Shown: positions 9,876 to 19,476 of the stretch, piece after piece | How positions within the stretch are numbered: position 1 is the first letter of the stretch | How the letters are laid out: each line of letters starts with the position of its first letter | DNA from: Fontibacter flavus | GTDB taxonomy: Bacteria; Bacteroidota; Bacteroidia; Cytophagales; Cyclobacteriaceae | DNA length: 64,000 nt | Direction: 5' to 3' | Assembly: GCF_042432905.1 (NCBI RefSeq) | Contig: NZ_JBHLWI010000038.1 | Span: forward strand, 62,001 to 126,000 | The notes under the pieces: generated by a model | Databases searched by the model: none | Told to the model about the DNA's origin: nothing | The model's input: the letters and a program-made list of their open reading frames with translations, nothing else | Translations under genes and position numbers: made by a program

Positions 9876-11195
9876 TTACTGCCTTTTTCCCAAAACAAAA
9901 ATCCTAAACCTTTCCATGGCCACCTCCAAATCATCATGTGAAATACCGGAAATGACCATCCTAAACAAACCTTTCTTTTGGTGTCCAAAACCGTTTGCCG
10001 GGGTCAAGAGGATCCCCGTCTTGTTGAATAATTCCAGCCAAAGATCTTCCTGTCCTTGGTCACTGTTTTCCTGAAGAAATTCCGACATATCCAACCACAC
10101 AAACAAGCTTCCATAAGAGGGATTGTAGGGGATGTTCAAGGCTTTTAATTGCCTTACCACTGTCACGTAGGATTGGGTAAGGGCTGCTTGGGAGGATGCG
10201 ATAAATTCCTTCATAAATTCCCTGTCCTCCAATACCTCCTGCAGCACCCATTGGGTGTGATTGGAAATGGCATGGGAAAGGCCTGCATTGCGATACCCAC
10301 CGAGAAGGGCTTCATTATAAGTGTGGACCAGGCCAATCCTAAATCCTGATATACCCAAATCTTTGGAAAAAGAATACCAGAGGTGAAGGAAAGGACTTTT
10401 TCTTTCAGCCATCAAGTTTGCAAAGGATAAAAATGGGATAGGGTTTGGGTAGTTGTCTTTAATTTCAGGATGTGAGATGTCAATCCTAGACAAACCATAA
10501 ATTTCATTCACAATCAGGTGGGTTCCGTTGTCAATGCACCAGTCAGCCAAGACCTGCAACTGCTCTTGGGAGTAGATGCCTCCTGTGGGGTTGTCAGGTG
10601 TAGTCAGTATAAGCATGCGAAACTTACTTCCCAGAGCCTCTATTTCTGCTTTTGCAGCTTCGAGTTGTGAAATTTTAATGGGGAACCCATTCGCCAGTTC
10701 ATGGATTTCCTGATGTGTTTGAAGGTTATGCCTTTTCAATCCGGGGATTGTGCCAATGTCCGCAGTATAGACAGGATAACTTGGGGCAGGTATTACAGCT
10801 GTGTCGCCTTCATCGCCTAATAAAAAGGCAGTCATTTCGATCACTGAAGTAGCCCCTACAGAAAAAGCCAAATGTTCAGAAGAAATAGATTGACCGATCA
10901 AAAATTCTGAAAGAAAAGCCGCGGTGGTTTCGCGGAAGGAAGGTACACCTGCAGGATCCCCGTAGCTGGAGACCCAGTCAGGAATGGGTTTTTCCCTTGT
11001 GACAGATTCAATTTTATGGCGCAGCATATCCCAGCAAAGGTGATTCTCCGCCATGTTCATGGGAAAGCTGCCTTTAGGGTTGTCAATTGGATGATATGTA
11101 TTTTCCAATGCTTTGTAGTAGATCTCAAGATCAACCCGCATGGGTTTTTGGGCAGCTGAAAATCCTCGTTTAGAAAGCTGTTGCTGACTGGTCAT
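9876..11195 (-). CDS. Class I/II PLP-dependent aminotransferase (ACC synthase-like)
   Basis: 439 residues of a fold-type I aminotransferase. Seen: MNMAENHLCWDML (substrate arm of the ACC-synthase-like subgroup), YGDPAGVPSFRETTAAFL, VGATSVIEMTAFLL, LTTPDNPTGGIYS, VNEIYGLS, and the PLP-lysine motif YSFSKDLGISGFRIG. The start at 11195 (MTSQQQL) is preferred; the 48 codons before it look non-homologous. It may convert an amino acid/keto acid pair or perform an elimination reaction. Nothing nearby indicates the pathway. It is divergent from the esterase gene at 11407. Confidence 0.86.
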   Translation of the reverse strand: MTSQQQLSKRGFSAAQKPMRVDLEIYYKALENTYHPIDNPKGSFPMNMAENHLCWDMLRHKIESVTREKPIPDWVSSYGDPAGVPSFRETTAAFLSEFLIGQSISSEHLAFSVGATSVIEMTAFLLGDEGDTAVIPAPSYPVYTADIGTIPGLKRHNLQTHQEIHELANGFPIKISQLEAAKAEIEALGSKFRMLILTTPDNPTGGIYSQEQLQVLADWCIDNGTHLIVNEIYGLSRIDISHPEIKDNYPNPIPFLSFANLMAERKSPFLHLWYSFSKDLGISGFRIGLVHTYNEALLGGYRNAGLSHAISNHTQWVLQEVLEDREFMKEFIASSQAALTQSYVTVVRQLKALNIPYNPSYGSLFVWLDMSEFLQENSDQGQEDLWLELFNKTGILLTPANGFGHQKKGLFRMVISGISHDDLEVAMERFRIFVLGKRQ

Positions 11196-11406
11196 GGTGA
11201 TATTGTTTTTGTCCCTCAAGATACAAAAGATATCTTGATCAGGGTTTATGTTTAGAAGAGACGCGGAACAGGGGAGGAGCTGCCCTATTTGCATGAAATC
11301 CAGAAAATAAAACCCTTTCCGGTAGTATATTTTTTCCATTCCTGTAATTGCAGCTCATAATTAGAGGCTTATTTTTTAACTTTTACTGATCAAAATCTGA
11401 AAACCT

Positions 11407-12717
11407 ATGATGAAAAAAACCCTTTTCTTATTAGCCATCACGCTGTTCATCGGTCAATTTGTGTGTGCATCAAATGACTTCAGCAAATTTGAAAATAAAG
11501 CCTTTACCGGCGACTACCGCTGGGTAGTAGAAGGATTTGACTGGGGTCCTGCCGTCAATAAAGTGATTTTATCTCTCGGTGAAACAGTCAAAAATGTACA
11601 GGCCAACCAATACCAGGTTTACGCCACCCGAAGTCTGGAAGGAGTGGAAATGGCAGCTGAAACTGCCTCAGGGGCCAGATCTGTCGTGTATGGCTATGTT
11701 TCAGATGAAAATGGTACCCGTCTGGATGAGGGCAAGCATATTACTTTGGTGCTTGCGGTAAGTCCTGTTATGCCATTGAGCTCACCCTTCCAATATACCA
11801 GGATCAACAACAGGGGAGGGAATTATTGGGTAGATTACAGGTTAACCGTCATTCATACCAAATCCGGTCAGGTCTGGAACAATCCTGTGGGTAAGATCAT
11901 GCCTTTGGTGGATGATTTTGACCTGAACAAAAAATACGATTATGGTAACAATCAGACGATGTCCTATGCAGTTTACAGCCCTGTTAATATTAAGGGGAAA
12001 GTACCTTTGATCATTTGGTTGCATGGAGGGGGAGAAGGTGGTTATGATCCCACAGTGGCTCTTCTAGGAAACAAGGCTGCCAATTATGCATCTCCTGAAA
12101 TCCAGGCCTTATTTGGTGGTGCTTATGTGATGGTGCCGCAAGCGCCTACTTTTTGGATGCAGGCGGCAGATGGCATGACAAGAGGAAATGTGAATGATAT
12201 TTATAATGAGGCTTTATTTGCTTTGATTCAGGAATACGTAGCCAATAATCCCAATATAGATCCCAAAAGGATCTATTTGGGGGGCTGTTCCAATGGAGGC
12301 TATATGTCACTGAAATTGATCATGGAGCATCCCGATTATTTTGCAGCAGGTTACATCAGTGCCCTGGCTTACCACAATGAGTTCATCAGCGATGCTCAGG
12401 TCCAAAAGATCAAAAATGTACCTATCTGGTTTATCCATTCCCAAGATGATCCTACAACAGTCGCAGATCAGACAGTCGTCCCGCTATACAAAAGACTGAA
12501 AGCAGCAGGCGCCAAAAATGTTGTTTTTAGCTATTATGACCATGTGACGGATGTAACGGGTTTCTTTGGCGGTGAAAATTTCCGCTACCCAGGGCATTGG
12601 TCCTGGATTTATAGCCATGCTAATACCGCAAAAACTGACTTTGATGGTTCTCCCGTGCTGGTAAACGGTAAACCGGTTACGATCATGGAATGGATGGCCG
12701 CCCAAAAGAGAAAATAG
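11407..12717 (+). CDS. Secreted alpha/beta hydrolase (prolyl oligopeptidase/esterase-like)
   Basis: 436 residues with a signal peptide (LFLLAITLFIGQFVCA). An N-terminal beta domain of about 170 residues precedes an alpha/beta hydrolase. The oxyanion region is WLHGGGEGGYD, the nucleophile elbow is LGGCSNGGYMS (G-C-S-N-G), the acid is probably the Asp in HSQDDPTT, and the His lies near YYDHVTD or GHWSW. This layout matches esterase/PHB-depolymerase-like proteins with an N-terminal Ig-like domain. It probably acts in the periplasm or outside the cell on an ester of plant or algal origin (inference). It is convergent with the next gene, 15 bp away. Confidence 0.85.
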   Translation: MMKKTLFLLAITLFIGQFVCASNDFSKFENKAFTGDYRWVVEGFDWGPAVNKVILSLGETVKNVQANQYQVYATRSLEGVEMAAETASGARSVVYGYVSDENGTRLDEGKHITLVLAVSPVMPLSSPFQYTRINNRGGNYWVDYRLTVIHTKSGQVWNNPVGKIMPLVDDFDLNKKYDYGNNQTMSYAVYSPVNIKGKVPLIIWLHGGGEGGYDPTVALLGNKAANYASPEIQALFGGAYVMVPQAPTFWMQAADGMTRGNVNDIYNEALFALIQEYVANNPNIDPKRIYLGGCSNGGYMSLKLIMEHPDYFAAGYISALAYHNEFISDAQVQKIKNVPIWFIHSQDDPTTVADQTVVPLYKRLKAAGAKNVVFSYYDHVTDVTGFFGGENFRYPGHWSWIYSHANTAKTDFDGSPVLVNGKPVTIMEWMAAQKRK

Positions 12718-12732
12718 AAGGGATGTTCGGAT

Positions 12733-13605
12733 TTAATTTTGGTAATACTCAATCTCTCTCAGGAAGATTTTTATAAGTTGATTGTCGATAAATTCCCTTT
12801 TTTCAATCCAATTGCCACCTGCATCATACAAATAGGTGTAGGTGGTAATTTTGGATTCCCCATTTTGGATAGGGCCAACTTTTTGGCTGATCATATTGCC
12901 ATGTTCATCGAGAAGGTTTTCGATATGGAGCATTCTCCCTGTCCTTAAATTCGTTTCTATGGTTTTATAAGGCGTGCGGAAAATGCTGTCCTGATAAAAA
13001 TTTATGGTCAGGTTTTGCAATCTTGGCATGTTGTTGTAATCCTCTCTTCGGATGATTCTTTCAAAGGTATCTTTTTCAAAGTAGGTCTTTCCGATATAGG
13101 AACTGTCCCTGTTGATGGCAATAAACTCCTCTGTCCTGTCGTCCTGCGTGTAGCGGTAAGTCATTTTTGTTTGTCTGTTTTGCTTTTCAGCAATAGTCAT
13201 CAAGCTGTCGTTAGGATAAGCATAATGGAAACTCGCTGTATCAGGCGTGGTTACCCTAAAGGTGATGGTTTCACTGGATAGCCGCTCCTGTCTGTCATAT
13301 GTGTATTTCCAAATGGCATCGGGGAAAAGATGGTCTTCCTGATTGAGGCGTAGCTCAATCTTTTCATTCAGCCAGCCACGTTCATTGAACTTTAAAATAA
13401 AATTATGGGTACCAAAAAAATCAAGTGGGCTCAGAACAATGCTGTCTTCTTCCATATATTCAGGCGTAAAAGCAAAATGCCTAACCTCTTTGACTGCTCC
13501 TTTTAAGTTCATCATCACCAGATCATTAACAGACGATTTTCCTCTCTGGCTAAAAACCAAAAAGGGAGTTGCCATGATCAGGAAAAGTAAAAATACTTTT
13601 TTCAT
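12733..13605 (-). CDS. Secreted hypothetical protein with RHS/YD-like strands
   Basis: About 290 residues starting with a signal peptide (MKKVFLLFLIMATPFLVFSQ), which fixes the start at 13605. The mature part is a run of short beta-strand motifs of the kind KFNERGWLNEKIE, YTYDRQERLSSETI and YLYDAGGNWIEKREF, resembling the tyrosine-rich strands of RHS/YD-repeat proteins common in Bacteroidota. No catalytic motif is visible. Likely a periplasmic or surface beta-sheet protein of unknown role. Confidence 0.75.
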   Translation of the reverse strand: MKKVFLLFLIMATPFLVFSQRGKSSVNDLVMMNLKGAVKEVRHFAFTPEYMEEDSIVLSPLDFFGTHNFILKFNERGWLNEKIELRLNQEDHLFPDAIWKYTYDRQERLSSETITFRVTTPDTASFHYAYPNDSLMTIAEKQNRQTKMTYRYTQDDRTEEFIAINRDSSYIGKTYFEKDTFERIIRREDYNNMPRLQNLTINFYQDSIFRTPYKTIETNLRTGRMLHIENLLDEHGNMISQKVGPIQNGESKITTYTYLYDAGGNWIEKREFIDNQLIKIFLREIEYYQN

Positions 13606-13883
13606 AAAGGGAATATTGCTGAAAAAAACACGGAGTTCCAAGAGATTTGACTTAAAAAATCCTTACAGTAGGCAAGGGATTCTCAAAATAATTCAATTGG
13701 ATGGAAAACCCGAAGATGACAGGTGTATTGATACTTGCTGTTTTTGTAATGCTTTTTTAAAAGGGATAATTATTGCACTAAGCATTGAAAGATGGACAGT
13801 AAACAATCTTATCAGAATTAGGCCTGCCTATTTTGATTAAATAATTTGATGGTGTATTTTTAATTGAATCAACCTTTTCTCAA

Positions 13884-14228
13884 ATGGATTCCATAACCGA
13901 TTACATCAACCAGTTTTCAGATAAGGTCCAGCAAATCCTTCAAAACATCAGAAACCTGATTTTGGAAAATGCTCCTGATGCAGTGGAGGAGATGGCTTAT
14001 GGGATGCCGGGATACAAGTTAAACCAAAAGCCTTTGGTCTATTTTGCAGCATACCGAAACCACATTGGCTTTTATGCTACCCCATCTGGCCATCTGGAAT
14101 TCAAAGAGGAACTTGCTCAATACAAACAGGGAAAAGGATCTGTGCAATTCCCCCTTGGACAGCCGATTCCCTATGACCTGATCAAAAGGATGGTTGTTTT
14201 TAGGGTAAAAGAAAACCAAAATACCTGA
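13884..14228 (+). CDS. DUF1801 family protein (YdhG-like), first copy
   Basis: 114 residues. ITDYINQFSDKVQQIL and APDAVEEMAYGMPGYK are the signature opening of DUF1801, and GKGSVQFPLGQPIP is its conserved end. Bacillus YdhG/Fra, an iron chaperone-like protein, belongs to this fold; function here is unproven. The stop overlaps the start of a second DUF1801 gene by one base (TGATG), so the two are translationally coupled and could form a heteromer. Confidence 0.86.
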   Translation: MDSITDYINQFSDKVQQILQNIRNLILENAPDAVEEMAYGMPGYKLNQKPLVYFAAYRNHIGFYATPSGHLEFKEELAQYKQGKGSVQFPLGQPIPYDLIKRMVVFRVKENQNT

Positions 14229-14605
14229 TGAGTTATGCTTTGAAACCTAAAACCGTTGAGGAATATATACAATCCTTTCCTGAACAGGCCAGGGAAAAGC
14301 TATCCGAAATTCGCAGCATTTTAAGAGGTGTTGCCCCCAATGCCAAAGAAGATCTGAAATGGGGGCATCCGGTCTTAGTAGAAAGACGGATTTTGTTTTC
14401 CTATTCTGCTTATAAAACCCATTTGAATTTTATGCCTACCGGCCCAACCCTAGACCGCTTTAATGATGAATTGACGGCCTATAAAAGAGGTAAAGACACC
14501 ATTCAGTTTCCTTTCGATAAACCTTTGCCCAAAGCGCTGATCGAGAAATTGGCCCAGTACAGGTATCTTGATGTGATGGAGAATGATGCGAAATGGATGT
14601 ATTGA
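14228..14605 (+). CDS. DUF1801 family protein, second copy
   Basis: 125 residues, coupled to the preceding homologue through a TGATG overlap. Same motif order: VEEYIQSFPEQAREKLSEIRS, then APNAKEDLKWGHPVL, then GKDTIQFPFDKPLP. The two copies are clearly paralogous but diverged, so the duplication is old. Cytoplasmic, no catalytic residues evident. Confidence 0.86.
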   Translation: MSYALKPKTVEEYIQSFPEQAREKLSEIRSILRGVAPNAKEDLKWGHPVLVERRILFSYSAYKTHLNFMPTGPTLDRFNDELTAYKRGKDTIQFPFDKPLPKALIEKLAQYRYLDVMENDAKWMY

Positions 14606-14695
14606 AAAAAGCTTGCTCAACTTTTTAGGGTATTCTTTGGATTTCTTTTTCAAAAAGGTTTCTCTTTTTAGGAGATTTCAGTTCTTGCTTCATGT

Positions 14696-17160
14696 TTAAA
14701 ACTCCTTTTCTCCAAATTCACTTTTTACAAACTTAGACCTGTTTTTGGAGCTGTTGATCGTATAAGATAAATTGAGAATGAGCATGTCAACTTCATAGAT
14801 GTAATTTGTGGTGGTGAAGAATTCACGTGGCCTGAAAGTCGTGATTCTTTGTTCATTGGATTTCAATAACCCCATATCGATGTTTTGCCACTGGAAATTC
14901 AATGTTAGTCTTCCGTCGATAAATGTTTTTTTGACGTTAAGGGATGGCTGGTAAAATCTGGAATCTTCTCCTTGGGCGGTAACCCGACTGGAAAGGTAAT
15001 TGAATGTAAACTGTGTACTGAGTGTAGAGGTAATGTTTACAGACGTATTGAAATTGAATGAATATACCCATGCAGCTTGGTTTACAGGACGGTTGTCAAA
15101 TTCACCCTTGATAGCATAGTGGTAAATGTTACCTCCAAGATAAGCTTTCCACTTTTGGCTTAGGAAGAGTTCATTTCCCATTTCCAGGCCTATCGATTCT
15201 CCTGTGCCTACATTGGAATAGATGCGGTTGAGGATGGTGTCATTGTAAACTGTGTTTACACGGTTGACAAGATTTTTGACTCTGTTATAGTACGCCGTTA
15301 CATAGAAACTGTTGTCTTTCCAATTTGTCACCAATCCTCCCTCAAGTTGGTTGATGAATTCGGGCAAGACGTTCGGGTCTCCCTGTTCAAGGGTTTCACT
15401 GTGTTCTCTTTCTGGGAATGGGTTCATTTTAAAAGTGGTTTCCCTTTCCACCCGCTGACTAAAATTCAAAAACAACTTCAGATCATCTTTTGCCTGATAG
15501 GCAAGATTTCCGGAGAAAAATGGACGTATATAATCATATTGGTAAAGGGTGTCCAAAGTCCCGGTTTTGTCCTGTAGCCTAAAGTCCCTGTTCATCAACT
15601 CAACTCTTACACCTGCACCATAGGTCCATTTATTGATGGACTTGTCCAATTGGATAAAACCAGAGTGGATAAGTCTATTGAGATTGACCTCGCTGGAAAA
15701 TTCAGGTACTAATTCAAACTTTCCTGTTTCATTATTTTTTCTTTCATAGAAAAAGTCACCGATGTGGTTGAGGTACCGAAACTGATATCCGGCTTGTAAC
15801 TGCCCAATGGGCAAAGGTTTGAATTTTTAATCCAAATTCCATCTTATACCATTCAATGGGTTGTCATTGGTATTATATTCATCTTGATAGACCAAACTTA
15901 GATCGGGATAGCCCAAATTTCTGTTGATAGTCGGTCCTCCAAGCATGGTGTATTCATAGAGAAAAGAAGAACTGAGAGAGGCTCGGGAATCAAATTTGAG
16001 ACTGTAATCAATACTACCCAATACAAAATCCCCTCGCCGGTTTTGGTCGTTAGCATTAAAGTATTGAAAAGAATCCTGACGGATGCCATTAATCTGTCTG
16101 TGGTTATCAAAATAAAGAATATCGGCAGTTCTGACCCTGTCCCTGACCCCTGCGTAAAACCCAAGGTTAAGGCTGTTCTTCTCATTAGGGTTGTAACCCA
16201 ACGTGAATCTACCGGAATAATTGATTTCGTCTATACTTCTTTCGCCGCGGGAAGGAAAATGCGTAGCTGTATCCCCTCTGTAAGTAATGACATTTCCTTC
16301 CCTTCTACCAGCTTGGTCGTTTCTCAGATAACCGGCGCCTAAGGAAAAATCCCATTTTCCTTTGACAAAATTCAGGTTGAAATCGCTGCCATATCGTTTT
16401 TGGGATTGCGCATTGCCATAATTTTCAATGGATGGTAGTCCAAAACGGCTGTTAACCTGCAGGTATAGACCGTCAGTGGTTACCCGGACTGTGGTTATAT
16501 TGATAATTCCTGCCTTACCTTCAGAATCATATTGGGCAGAAGGAGAAGAAATCCACTCAATTTTTTCTACCGAGTTGGCAGGTAGTTGGCCGAGAAGTGT
16601 AACAGGATCCCCTTGAACGGGCCTGCCATTGAGCATTACGACAAATCCCACATTTCCTCTGATGGAGAGTTGTCCTTCAGCGTTGATACTTACGCCGGGA
16701 AGATTTCTAAGGATATCGGTAGCCGCCCCACCTATTGCAGATTCGAAGTTTTCGGCAGAGAAACTTTGTTTTTCTGTTTCGAAATTCGTCAAAATCCGTT
16801 GGCCTTGAATGTCTACAGTTTGTAAGTTTTGAAAATCAGCATTTAGAAAAATAATTCCCAAATTTCTTTTTTCGTTTTTCTTTAAGTCAATTCCTCCTAA
16901 TGTTTGTGATGTGTACCCTAGAAAGCTAATGGTAATATAAAGGACCCTTGTGGTAAATTTTCCAATCTAAACTCACCTTCAAGATCGGTGATATTGCCTG
17001 CTATTAGGGAGCTATCCTTTTCGGAATAGACTCCGATAGAAACAAATTCAATCCCTTCCTTAGTGGTATTATCTTTAACAATTCCTGAAATAGTGCTCTG
17101 TGCGTGTATGGAGCCATTAATTCCTAAAAGTGCTAAGAAGGCCAAATAGATAGTTTTCAT
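14696..17160 (-). pseudogene. Outer-membrane beta-barrel (TonB receptor-like, OMP_b-brl_3) gene with a frameshift and a nonsense codon
   Basis: A single ancestral gene of about 820 codons. The first piece (16918-17160) has a signal peptide (MKTIYLAFLALLGINGSIHA) and a carboxypeptidase-regulatory-like domain (TISGIVKDNTTKEGIEFVS). Around 16937 one base appears lost: the other frame continues ISFLGYTSQTLGGIDL, as the family expects. The second piece carries the plug domain (AATDILRNLPGVSI; GKAGIINIT). At 15827-15829 an in-frame TAA interrupts ...RWNLD, and the same frame resumes KFKPLPIGQLQAGYQF through the beta-barrel to 14696. Two independent lesions point to decay, not programmed recoding. 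Sequencing error could explain one but is less likely for both. Confidence 0.85.
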
Positions 17161-17420
17161 AGGGTACAAATCTAAGGTGCTTGCTTAACATATGGAGCAG
17201 AAAATATATGAGTGGAACTTCTAAGCCAAGATAGAGTTATTTGATTCTTGGTTTGAAGAAGTCTCAAAAGGCTAATTTAAATTAAATATATAAGTCTTCA
17301 GACTTGGACCATTCATATTGCAGTTTTCAAACTGACTTTTGTACGGGCTCCTTGAAATTTGTCCCGATCCCGAGGGATAGAGAAGTGTTAATGCAAAGAA
17401 AAAAATTATTTTTGCTTGAA

Positions 17421-18287
17421 ATGAAGATATCCATACGTTTTTTCGATAACAGAGAGGTACGTGCCGTTTGGGATGATGAACATGCCAAATGGTGGTTTAG
17501 TGTCCTGGATATTGTTGGTGTGCTTAACGAGGAACCTGATTATACAAAAGTTAGAAACTATTGGAAATACCTAAAAGCCAAATTAAAGAAAGAAAAAAGT
17601 GAAGTGGTTAGTGTCACTACCCAGTTCAAGTTTCTTGCGCCTGATGGTAAAAAGCGTTTTGCTGATGTGCTGGATAGTGAAGGAGTTATAGCCCTGGCCA
17701 AAAATTTCCCTAACAACAGGGCAACTAAGTTTTTGGATTGGTTTCTATATAGCGATACCAGCATTGATGGGCAAAGTAAAAAGAAAGCCTACACCCTATT
17801 TGAAAGCAATTTGATTAACGAATTTGAAGTGGGCACTACCAAAGGGCTTCAACAAATACACGCCTATCTGTTTGGGGGATTGTATGATTTTGCCGGACAA
17901 ATAAGGGAGAAAAGCATTTCAAAAGGCGGTTATCGGTTTGTGTATGCCCAGCATTTAAAGAGCACATTGCGAAAAATAGATGCTATGCCTCAAAGCACTC
18001 TGGAAGAGATCATTTCAAAATATGCTGAAATGAATAAGGCACATCCTTTTATGGAGGGTAATGGCAGAAGTACAAGGATTTGGCTGGATATGCTGCTTAA
18101 AAAACACTTAAAAAAATGTGTGGACTGGAGTAAAATCAAGAAAGAGAACTATATGAACGCCATGATCATCAGCACGGTAGACAGTAGTGTCTTGATGCAC
18201 TTGATCGAAGCGGCCCTTACCACCAAAATCAATGATCGGGATATGTTTATGAAGGGGATTGATTACTCTTATTATTACGAGGAATAA
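17421..18287 (+). CDS. Fic-domain AMPylase with N-terminal BRO-N/antirepressor-like domain
   Basis: About 288 residues. Residues 1-120 resemble the BRO-N/phage antirepressor fold (IRFFDNREVRAVW, WWFSVLDIVGVL, FLDWF near the end). The rest is a Fic domain with catalytic motif HPFMEGNGRSTR. The C-terminus ends SYYYEE, which resembles the C-terminal inhibitory motif of class III Fic proteins such as Neisseria NmFic (SxxxE). The active-site His attacks ATP to transfer AMP onto target proteins. The start at 17421 is preferred over in-frame ATGs at 17304 and 17391, which add unmatched sequence. It is convergent with a second Fic gene, just outside the inferred island. Confidence 0.85.
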   Translation: MKISIRFFDNREVRAVWDDEHAKWWFSVLDIVGVLNEEPDYTKVRNYWKYLKAKLKKEKSEVVSVTTQFKFLAPDGKKRFADVLDSEGVIALAKNFPNNRATKFLDWFLYSDTSIDGQSKKKAYTLFESNLINEFEVGTTKGLQQIHAYLFGGLYDFAGQIREKSISKGGYRFVYAQHLKSTLRKIDAMPQSTLEEIISKYAEMNKAHPFMEGNGRSTRIWLDMLLKKHLKKCVDWSKIKKENYMNAMIISTVDSSVLMHLIEAALTTKINDRDMFMKGIDYSYYYEE

Positions 18288-18467
18288 GAATTAAAACCAT
18301 TGTGAACAAAATCAGGGTCTGTTGATTTTGAAGAAAGTTTTCAATGAAATTATTTTGAGTTCTCCTTCAATTGACTTCATTAAAATACATGATAGGTTAA
18401 AATGAATAACACTGTATTTCTACCTGAAAATGTTTTCTTAGCCGATTATCGAAGAACTCCTGTTTTT

Positions 18468-19253
18468 CTATCCATTTAAAACAGAAGATGGAAGCATCAA
18501 TAAAAAAGCAAGCGCATTTTTATAATCCAACATAGGGTACTCTAATCCTAAAAGTCTGATGTTTGAGTAGTAGGTTTGATGTTGGTCGTAATACATTTTT
18601 TCACTTTGCACATACCAGGCCTTATCGCCTAATTTTTCTGCTAAAAACCATTTTTCTATTAATCTGGCACTTCTGCCGTTTCCATCATTCCAAGGATGTA
18701 TTTTGACAAAAACCAAATGAATCATGGAGGCATAAAAAAAAGCTTCTTCGATAGACATTTCTGTTTTGAGTAGTAGCGTCAAATCGGTATAAAACTTTTC
18801 CATTTCTGCCTCTAATTCAAAAGGTGAGGCCGCTACATATTCAATACTGCCATCAGGAGTGGAGACATACATGTTTTGTGTGCGGTACGTTCCCTGCCTG
18901 TTTTTAGTAAGGATATTTTTGCTGAGCAATGAATGGGCTTGGGTAATGGTTTCCTTATTGAGCTCCTTGACCTTTGCAAAGGTGTAGGCGTCGTACAGGT
19001 CATCTATTTTTCTAGTGTAATCTGGTGAAAACTCAATGCCGAATTTCTTGTGTTTAACGTAACTATCCAATTCTATAGCCTCTCCTTCTATTTTGCTACT
19101 GTATACGGAGGATACAGAGGTGTAAAAACTAAAGCTATCTGTTGAGATTTCGGCGTCTTTCAATGCTTCAAAAGCATGATTTAAACCTTTCGGCGCTTTT
19201 TCCAAGTACTCTGAAAGTAAATCATTGCTTAGAATTAGTAGTTGTTTGTTCAT
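18468..19253 (-). CDS. Fic family protein (class II, N-terminal inhibitory helix)
   Basis: 261 residues. An N-terminal segment SVYSSKIEGEAIE fits the class II inhibitory motif (S/T)xxxE(G/N), which restrains the active site. The Fic signature is IHPWNDGNGRSAR, with all core residues except Phe, here Trp. The DALL/flap region resembles other Fic/DOC-like proteins (YRTQNMYVSTPDG). It is predicted to AMPylate host proteins when released from autoinhibition. It lies convergent to a class III-like Fic gene, with 180 bp between their ends. Confidence 0.88.
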   Translation of the reverse strand: MNKQLLILSNDLLSEYLEKAPKGLNHAFEALKDAEISTDSFSFYTSVSSVYSSKIEGEAIELDSYVKHKKFGIEFSPDYTRKIDDLYDAYTFAKVKELNKETITQAHSLLSKNILTKNRQGTYRTQNMYVSTPDGSIEYVAASPFELEAEMEKFYTDLTLLLKTEMSIEEAFFYASMIHLVFVKIHPWNDGNGRSARLIEKWFLAEKLGDKAWYVQSEKMYYDQHQTYYSNIRLLGLEYPMLDYKNALAFLLMLPSSVLNG

Positions 19254-19334
19254 CTCTATTACAGCTCAATAAAAAACTAAGTTAGTCAACTATTGTATTG
19301 AAAAAAATAAATGGTTTCTAGAGTTGTCTAAAAC

Positions 19335-19362
19335 AAAAAAACCTTGCATTTCTGCAAGGCTT
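19335..19362 (-). terminator. Rho-independent terminator, probably the original tRNA-Asn terminator
   Basis: Read on the minus strand: GCCTTGC, loop AGAAAT, GCAAGG, then a T-run. It immediately follows the 9-bp tRNA 3'-end repeat at 19365-19373, exactly where a tRNA terminator would be. It would now terminate the minus-strand cassette at 19477-22536. Confidence 0.8.
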
Positions 19363-19364
19363 TC

Positions 19365-19373
19365 GCTCCCCCT
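19365..19373. other. Left attachment half-site (copy of tRNA-Asn 3' end)
   Basis: The 9 bases gctccccct are identical to 47681-47689, the 3' acceptor strand of the tRNA-Asn gene. Outward of the repeat lies a tRNA-like terminator; inward lies AT-rich foreign-looking DNA starting with the small palindrome caacgatagttg. Nine bases alone could be chance. The adjacent terminator and the recombinase at the other copy make the attachment-site reading likely. Confidence 0.65.
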
Positions 19374-19476
19374 ATCAACGATAGTTGCAACCGGAGTAGG
19401 GTATACTTGATACTTAAAGATGTTTAAAATCAATCACTTAATTATTTTATTCAGCCAAAATGACATAGGTTTTATT

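Noticed and set aside
13343..13840. A 165-codon plus-strand frame
   Set aside because: It is mostly antisense to the well-supported secreted protein at 12733-13605 and has no recognisable sequence.
15812..16861. Separate beta-barrel genes or programmed frameshifting
   Set aside because: The pieces join into one known domain order, one break is an in-frame TAA, and no slippery heptamer or stimulatory structure is evident.
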